Below, one piece after another: positions 5,477-9,243 of a stretch of 9,243 nucleotides of DNA. The notes beneath the pieces were generated by a model that saw only the letters and a program-made list of their open reading frames with translations, was not told where the DNA came from and searched no databases. The position numbers and the translations under genes are program-made. Origin of the DNA: Marine Group II euryarchaeote MED-G33 (lineage in GTDB: Archaea; Thermoplasmatota; Poseidoniia; Poseidoniales; Thalassarchaeaceae); the NCBI GenBank assembly GCA_949538655.1, contig CATISE010000207.1, positions 1-9,243 on the forward strand. Direction: 5' to 3'. Within the stretch, counting starts at the first letter, position 1. Every line of letters begins with the position of its first letter.

Positions 5477-5590
5477 AATTGTCATAGTATGTCCACAACG
5501 GACACAGAAAATCTTGCGTTCGCCGACTGTAGGCTCTAGCCCGCTAATGTCAATGGAAGCCCCACATCCCTCGCAGCGGAATTCACGCAT
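5474..5590 (-). CDS. Very small zinc-ribbon protein
   Basis: A 38-residue protein made of one zinc ribbon: RCEGC (Cys6, Cys9) and FCVRC (Cys29, Cys32), a CxxC-x19-CxxC arrangement that should bind one zinc ion. The function is unknown; such ribbons bind nucleic acid, protein partners or the ribosome. The start at 5588-5590 is chosen because a strong purine-rich site, GGGTGGGGTGGG (5593-5604), lies just upstream. An in-frame ATG at 5606-5608 would add six residues but has no such site. The open frame continues to 5752, overlapping the preceding membrane protein gene, and is not credible there. It is last in the pyrH run, 44 bases after the membrane protein. Zinc-ribbon proteins this small are easily missed by gene callers. 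Confidence 0.72.
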   Translation of the reverse strand: MREFRCEGCGASIDISGLEPTVGERKIFCVRCGHTMTI

Positions 5591-5592
5591 GT

Positions 5593-5604
5593 CCCACCCC
5601 ACCC
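5593..5604 (-). promoter_or_regulatory. Ribosome site for the 38-residue zinc-ribbon gene
   Basis: GGGTGGGGTGGG ends two bases before the ATG at 5588-5590, so its first GGTGGGG part is the better-spaced match to the 16S tail. It supports the short start and shows that the small frame is a real gene. Confidence 0.5.
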
Positions 5605-5634
5605 GCATTCGGTTCTTGAAAGCCACGCAACGGC

Positions 5635-6213
5635 TCAGTCCTTGCGCATCCCTGCAACCATGGGGAACGCCATGTGCATTCCAGAGGCACACAAACCAAT
5701 TCCAGCCAGTACAAGAATGGCTTCCACCCATGTTGCAAGATGCACCGACCAATCAGTTGAGATTGCATTGTCTTGAAGTTCAATCGCCCCTTCATCCCCT
5801 CCAGTTACGAATCGAACACTTCCTGGCTGTAAATCGTGTTCAATTGAACCATCATGATCAGGTCCTCCGGCAAGGAATACGTAATCTGAAGCGGTACAAT
5901 TTGTCAATCCAGTGTCTCCAGGGGGGCAGGTATCGGCATATTTTGCGTCCACGATTCCAATCCACGCCTCATCTTCCAATTCCATTGAGATATCAAGTTG
6001 AACATCGAGTAAAAAGAATGCATTAGGGACATCCAAATTGGATTCAGACATTCCTGTGACACATTCATCCTGCGCGCCTACGCAAGGTAGGGCGGGAATC
6101 TCATCATCGATTGTACCTGAAGCAAACCCGAAGAAGGAAACGAGAACCAATAGCAAACATAGCGACCCAGTTGCAAATGGGAGCAAAGACATGATTCGGA
6201 CCATCATTGTCAT
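5635..6213 (-). CDS. Uncharacterised two-TM membrane protein with a cysteine-containing external domain
   Basis: I do not recognise a named family. The 192-residue protein has an N-terminal hydrophobic segment (about 8-32, LLPFATGSLCLLLVLVSFFG), which could be a membrane anchor or an uncleaved signal. An acidic domain follows at about 34-155, and a second hydrophobic segment at about 158-187 ends in a short basic tail, MRKD. The external domain alternates strands and turns (FFLLDVQLDISMELEDEAWIG; SVRFVTGGDEGAIEL), suggesting a beta-sandwich. Cys44, Cys51, Cys96 and Cys106 could form two disulfides outside the cell. Start ATG 6213 has a good TAGGAGATGG site (6218-6227) overlapping the upstream stop. 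It lies 11 bases after the DUF2116-like gene. Both termini are predicted to face the cytoplasm. Function is unknown; the pairing with another membrane protein suggests a shared complex, which is inference. Confidence 0.8.
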   Translation of the reverse strand: MTMMVRIMSLLPFATGSLCLLLVLVSFFGFASGTIDDEIPALPCVGAQDECVTGMSESNLDVPNAFFLLDVQLDISMELEDEAWIGIVDAKYADTCPPGDTGLTNCTASDYVFLAGGPDHDGSIEHDLQPGSVRFVTGGDEGAIELQDNAISTDWSVHLATWVEAILVLAGIGLCASGMHMAFPMVAGMRKD

Positions 6214-6224
6214 TCAACCATCTC

Positions 6225-6545
6225 CTAAGCACTCGCCATCAATTGCAATGCCAAGGCACCGACCATAATGGCAGGAGCGACATAGAGCAGAATGTTCCAT
6301 CGCTTTCGCTGCCTCTGCCGACTTTCGTACTCCTCTTCGCATTTTTTTTCGCCACATATGGGTGGGTCACGCTTGAGTGAAATTGGACACTGGCAAATCG
6401 TACAATGTCGGTGAGGGGGGACGTATGCATTCGAACTGGCTGATTTCGGCAAACCAGTTTTGCTACCCTTCCGTTTTTTTTCACTAGACTTTGAACTTTC
6501 AACATTGGCGCGAATTTGGTCCGCGAGTTTCTGCTTGTCCGCCAT
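6225..6545 (-). CDS. DUF2116-like zinc-ribbon protein with C-terminal membrane anchor
   Basis: The C-terminal half matches the archaeal DUF2116 pattern: a short zinc ribbon beginning HRHCTIC (Cys48, Cys51, with Cys53 also in CQCP) and closing with ICGEKKC (Cys64, Cys69). A charged segment EEEYESRQRQRKRW and one transmembrane helix follow (about 84-103, NILLYVAPAIMVGALALQL). The topology is that of a tail-anchored protein with the ribbon on the cytoplasmic side. The first 45 residues are a Lys/Ser-rich, probably disordered extension longer than in typical members. The start at 6543-6545 (MADKQKLADQ) is set by GAGGTAGG at 6555-6562. A TTG at 6554 would add three residues. It lies five bases after pyrH and eleven before the two-TM gene. 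The biochemical role of the family is unknown. Confidence 0.82.
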   Translation of the reverse strand: MADKQKLADQIRANVESSKSSEKKRKGSKTGLPKSASSNAYVPPHRHCTICQCPISLKRDPPICGEKKCEEEYESRQRQRKRWNILLYVAPAIMVGALALQLMASA

Positions 6546-6550
6546 ATGTC

Positions 6551-7252
6551 TCAACCTACCTCAATACGTGTCCCAGTGAAGGGCTTACCGGCCAAAGCAT
6601 CAGCAATTCGGCCCAAATCACGCCCATCCAGTACAGCCAGAGGAAGATGATTGTCAATTGCTGCCTGTACACCGATTGGATCAATCACGCCCGAACCACC
6701 AGCCTTACCATGTACCGGTGGGCCGACGATTTCCTGTAACTCGGACAATGTCATAGATTCTATAGGGTGGGCGTCTGAATCCAATCTAGGGTCTGATGAA
6801 TAAACGTGGGAGACATTTGTTGCAATCAGGCACCTTGTCGCTTTTGCCTCTATGGCCAATCGAATTGCGACGTTATCTGTGGTGTGTCCAGGCCTCGTTC
6901 CTCCCATCACGACCACTTGGTGCGCCTCAAGTCCTCTGGCAGCAGAAGCAACATCGGATGGAATCCCTCTACAGACATCTAGATTGGCCCCTTGCAGGAT
7001 TTGTGCGACAATTGCAGCATTCAGCCTAGTTGCTGCGATCCCAATTTCATCTAGTGCTGCGACATCATCCAGTACCGGTTTGGCGAGTTCAATCGCTTCT
7101 CTGGCAGGAGCTCCACCTCCTACGACGATTCCAATCGGTGCATTGCAAGCCGAAAGGAGGTCTGCGAGTGAGGATAACCAAGCATGCCGTTCACTCTCTT
7201 CAGGGCGCAGTAAACTGCCACCAAGCGCGAGGACCAGAGGGGATGCCATCAT
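6551..7252 (-). CDS. pyrH: UMP kinase, archaeal type
   Basis: Phosphorylates UMP to UDP in pyrimidine nucleotide synthesis, in the amino acid kinase fold. Landmarks in the 233-residue protein are LALGGSLL (8-15, phosphate loop), VVGGGAPAREAIE (44-55) and DEIGIAATRLNA (68-79), the UMP-contacting stretch typical of PyrH. Further on are VVMGGTRPGHTTDNVAI (114-130), ATNVSHVYSSDPR (144-156) and GKAGGSGVIDP (182-192). The length is that of archaeal UMP kinases, and the GIAATRLNA stretch argues against other amino acid kinases. Two adjacent ATGs (7250-7252, 7247-7249) are possible starts and neither has a ribosome site, so a leaderless transcript is likely. It heads a tight run of four genes whose other products are two membrane proteins and a zinc ribbon; the gene is divergent from prf1. 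Confidence 0.93.
   Translation of the reverse strand: MMASPLVLALGGSLLRPEESERHAWLSSLADLLSACNAPIGIVVGGGAPAREAIELAKPVLDDVAALDEIGIAATRLNAAIVAQILQGANLDVCRGIPSDVASAARGLEAHQVVVMGGTRPGHTTDNVAIRLAIEAKATRCLIATNVSHVYSSDPRLDSDAHPIESMTLSELQEIVGPPVHGKAGGSGVIDPIGVQAAIDNHLPLAVLDGRDLGRIADALAGKPFTGTRIEVG
6555..6562 (-). promoter_or_regulatory. Ribosome site for the DUF2116-like gene
   Basis: GAGGTAGG, nine bases before the ATG at 6543-6545, lies inside the last codons of pyrH (Ile-Glu-Val-Gly). It favours this ATG over the TTG at 6554, which it touches, and implies translational coupling to pyrH. Confidence 0.5.
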
Positions 7253-7355
7253 ACTAGTCGCATCGGTGACGATTCATGACACCTTCCCTTCCGGGCGGCT
7301 ATGCCGCCGGAAGGATTGATGAGGGCCGAGCCAACCCCAAGCATGAGGAAGCGCA
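7253..7355. promoter_or_regulatory. Divergent promoter region between pyrH and prf1
   Basis: These 103 bases should contain both promoters. No clear TATA box is seen. The main structure is the GC-rich hairpin at 7287-7314, listed separately. GAGGAA at 7345-7350 is the prf1 ribosome site, five bases before the ATG. Confidence 0.45.
7287..7314. repeat. Strong GC-rich hairpin in the prf1 leader region
   Basis: The arms CCTTCCGG-G-CGGC and GCCGCCGGAAGG pair over twelve positions with one bulged G, around a TAT loop. In plus-strand RNA it would lie in the prf1 leader, 41 bases before the ATG. In minus-strand RNA it would lie in a pyrH leader, if one exists. No U-run follows on either strand. It could be a leader control element, a regulator-binding palindrome or a dispersed genomic repeat. 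Confidence 0.7.
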
Positions 7356-8609
7356 ATGTCCGAGGATCTTGAGATGCAGCAGCGCCGCCTCAAGGCAAAG
7401 AATGCTCTGGACGATTTGAGCAACATGCGCGGCATGGGTACAGAACTTGTGACTGTGATTATTCCACCCGACCGGGCGATTCATGACGTGCGTCAACAAT
7501 TGTCGCAAGAATTGGGTCAGGCATCCAATATCAAATCGAAACAAACCAAGAAACATGTGTCTGATGCGATTGAATCAGCCATATCTTCGATTAACAACAT
7601 GAAGGCCACTCCTGAAAATGGAATTGCATTGTTCACCGGTCATGTGATTATTGGCAATAACAAAACACGAATGACCACGATTGTCATCGATGATCCCCCC
7701 GAACCTTTCCGCTCTTTCCGTTATCGCTGCGACAGCACCTTCGAAGTCACTCAGTTAGAGGACATGCTAATCGACAAAACCTGCTATGGGATTTTGGTGA
7801 TTGATCGTGGTGAAGCTGCCTATGGTTTGGCTAGTGGAAAGTCCGTTCATTGCCAAGAAGAAATTCAATCCAATATCATGGGTAAGCACCGTCAAGGTGG
7901 TCAGTCAGCCCAGCGCTTCGAGAGATTGATTGAAGAACATGCGCACAAGTTTTTCAAGCGCACAGCAGAGCATGCAAGTAATTACTGGCTTGGTTTGATA
8001 GACAATATGGAAGGCATCATTATCGGAGGTCCAGGCCATACCAAGGACCAAGTTTTGAAAGGCGAATTCTTCCACCATGAAATTGCGAAGTTGGTGCGTA
8101 AACCAACCTTCGATGTGGGTTATTCAAATGAATCCGGATTACGTGAATTGGTTCAGAGAGCCGGCGGTTTGATGCATGAAATTGAGTTGGATGCTGAGCG
8201 ACAATTGGTGAACGAATTTTTGGCAGAAATCATGCAGAAACATCCGAAAGCAACCTATGGTGAAATGATGGTTCGAAGTGCGCTTGACCAAGGAGCGGTC
8301 GATACCTTACTTCTTTCAGAGGGCTTGAAGAAAATTCGCCAAGGCTACACTTGTCGACAGTGTCAGCACGTTTGGCAGATTACTGCCGATCGTTTGGTCG
8401 AAATACCACCCTGCCCATCCTGTTCTGCTGCCCCTGATCAGGTTCGGGAAGATCCAGACAATACCATCTCCCTCATGGATGAGTTGACCCTCATGGCAGG
8501 ACATTCATCAAGCAAAGTCAAACTGATTTCAATGGATACCGAGGAAGGTGCGACTTTGATGGAGGCCTTTGGTGGCCTGGCTGCTTTACTGCGCTACCCT
8601 TGGAGTTGA
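7356..8609 (+). CDS. prf1: Peptide chain release factor aRF1
   Basis: Recognises all three stop codons and triggers release of the finished protein. The 417-residue protein has the archaeal/eukaryotic RF1 order. Domain 1 carries the stop-codon-reading NIKS (58-61). Domain 2 carries the peptidyl-transferase GGQ motif within KHRQGGQSAQRF (178-188). Domain 3 carries the GAVDTLLLSEGL segment (313-324), followed by a zinc-binding mini-domain with Cys333/Cys336 (CRQC) and Cys353/Cys356 (CPSC). Length is normal. The start at 7356 follows GAGGAA at 7345-7350. The ATG is preceded by a GC-rich hairpin that could act on its expression. argS follows after four bases, so the two translation genes are probably cotranscribed. 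All key residues are present. Confidence 0.96.
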   Translation: MSEDLEMQQRRLKAKNALDDLSNMRGMGTELVTVIIPPDRAIHDVRQQLSQELGQASNIKSKQTKKHVSDAIESAISSINNMKATPENGIALFTGHVIIGNNKTRMTTIVIDDPPEPFRSFRYRCDSTFEVTQLEDMLIDKTCYGILVIDRGEAAYGLASGKSVHCQEEIQSNIMGKHRQGGQSAQRFERLIEEHAHKFFKRTAEHASNYWLGLIDNMEGIIIGGPGHTKDQVLKGEFFHHEIAKLVRKPTFDVGYSNESGLRELVQRAGGLMHEIELDAERQLVNEFLAEIMQKHPKATYGEMMVRSALDQGAVDTLLLSEGLKKIRQGYTCRQCQHVWQITADRLVEIPPCPSCSAAPDQVREDPDNTISLMDELTLMAGHSSSKVKLISMDTEEGATLMEAFGGLAALLRYPWS

Positions 8610-8613
8610 TTCG

Positions 8614-9243
8614 ATGCAGGCGTTGATTGACGAAGTTTTACCTTCACTCGAATTGGCCATGGCCGATGTTGGAGTGAAAGGTGATTTTTGGAAGAAAATG
8701 CTCTCTCGATCAAAAGAGGCTAGTCAGGGTGATTTGGCATTGCCATGTTTTCCATTTGCCAAGCAACTGGGCTGTTCTCCTGATGAAGCAGCAACTCAAA
8801 TCGCCAACGCATTGCAGATCGGCGTCGGCGAAGCAGTTGCTGTAGGTCCCTATGTCAATATCCGGGCATCTATCGATTGGCTTGCAGCACAATTGTCGAA
8901 GAAACCTGAGGCCAAGGAATCCATTCTCATCGAGCATACCTCTGCCAATCCAAATGGACCGTTCCATGTAGGTCGCGCAAGAAATGCAGTTCTGGGTGAT
9001 ACCTTTGTCCGCATTTATCGTGCAGCAGGATACGACGTGACTGCCGAGTACTACGTTGATGACATGGGGAAGCAGGTTGGGATCCTCTGTTGGGCTTTGG
9101 AAAATCTCGAGGAAGAACAAGTCCAACAACTTCTGATTGAAGGGGAGATTCCGATTGAAGAATCACCACATTCCTCCAAAGATGATCATGCACGTGTTCT
9201 GTGGTATCAGGCAGCTAATTTGTTGAAGTCGAAAGATCCTGTC
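8614..9243 (+). CDS. argS: Arginyl-tRNA synthetase (N-terminal part, cut by window edge)
   Basis: Charges tRNA-Arg. Exactly 210 codons are visible and the frame runs off the right edge. The N-terminal additional domain (about 1-95) that contacts the tRNA D-loop contains QGDLALPCFPFAK (38-50) and GPYVNIR. The catalytic domain then begins with the class I signature EHTSANPNGPFHVGRARN (107-124), in which HVGR (118-121) is the HIGH-type ATP motif. Next come IYRAAGYDVTAEYYVDDMGKQ, typical of ArgRS. The start ATG 8614 lies eight bases after GGAG (8602-8605) within the end of prf1. The stem-contact fold and anticodon domain are outside the window. The gene is probably translated from the prf1 mRNA. 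Confidence 0.95.
   Translation, partial: MQALIDEVLPSLELAMADVGVKGDFWKKMLSRSKEASQGDLALPCFPFAKQLGCSPDEAATQIANALQIGVGEAVAVGPYVNIRASIDWLAAQLSKKPEAKESILIEHTSANPNGPFHVGRARNAVLGDTFVRIYRAAGYDVTAEYYVDDMGKQVGILCWALENLEEEQVQQLLIEGEIPIEESPHSSKDDHARVLWYQAANLLKSKDPV

Noticed and set aside
5514..6026. Plus-strand open frame of 170 codons
   Set aside because: It lies antisense to the two-TM protein and zinc-ribbon genes. Its product has no family pattern, while the minus-strand genes have clear TM segments, CxxC motifs and ribosome sites.
7287..7314. Hairpin as an intrinsic terminator
   Set aside because: No U-run follows on either strand, and the hairpin lies upstream of both divergent genes rather than at a gene end.
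6852..7319. Plus-strand open frame of 155 codons antisense to pyrH
   Set aside because: The product is low-complexity Ser/Ala-rich without motifs; the minus-strand UMP kinase explains the region fully.
7313..7322. Box C-like TTGATGA before prf1
   Set aside because: No D box (CTGA) lies at a suitable distance and no paired C'/D' boxes are present, so a C/D guide RNA is not supported.
8710..9129. Minus-strand open frame of 139 codons at the right edge
   Set aside because: It is antisense to argS, whose plus-strand frame carries EHTSANPNGPFHVGRARN and other unmistakable ArgRS motifs.

Overview
This window reads as euryarchaeal chromosome. It has class I lysyl-tRNA synthetase, a GfcR-type HTH/phosphoribosyltransferase regulator, aIF2 beta, aRF1 with NIKS and GGQ motifs, a NOG1-type GTPase, an archaeal-type UMP kinase and a DUF2116-like zinc-ribbon membrane protein. 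Shine-Dalgarno sites of the GAGGTGA/GGTGAT type precede several genes. The gene set, moderate GC, mesophile-like acidic proteins and very tight packing suggest an uncultured marine Thermoplasmatota lineage (Marine Group II/Poseidoniales-like). That placement is inference; no rRNA gene is present.

Layout, left to right. (1) A minus-strand cluster reads dut > gfcR > lysS (cut by the left edge). A hairpin lies between dut and gfcR. (2) eif2b (aIF2 beta) diverges from dut on the plus strand; its stop codon directly abuts the stop codon of the next, convergent gene. (3) A minus-strand four-gene run (about 4247 down to 2231) has gaps of 4-10 bases: an unrecognised charged protein, pterin-4a-carbinolamine dehydratase, a thioredoxin-fold [2Fe-2S] ferredoxin and a VAT-1-like quinone oxidoreductase. 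(4) A NOG1-like GTPase diverges on the plus strand. (5) A second minus-strand four-gene run (7252 down to 5474) holds UMP kinase, a DUF2116-like Zn-ribbon/membrane protein, a two-TM secreted-domain protein and a 38-residue zinc ribbon. (6) aRF1 and argS (cut by the right edge) run on the plus strand from a divergent promoter region that carries a strong GC-rich hairpin.

Most genes serve translation (lysS, eif2b, NOG1, prf1, argS) and pyrimidine nucleotide supply (dut, pyrH, gfcR). The two compact minus-strand runs carry the less understood proteins. No gene-free stretch exceeds about 105 bases. I see no CRISPR array, insertion sequence, tRNA, rRNA or phage gene. This is an ordinary core-genome segment, and no clear new defence or mobile system is visible. 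The best leads are a large charged insertion in LysRS, structured leaders before gfcR and aRF1, a NOG1 with an altered G4 motif, and two uncharacterised proteins (one at 3816-4247, one at 5635-6213).
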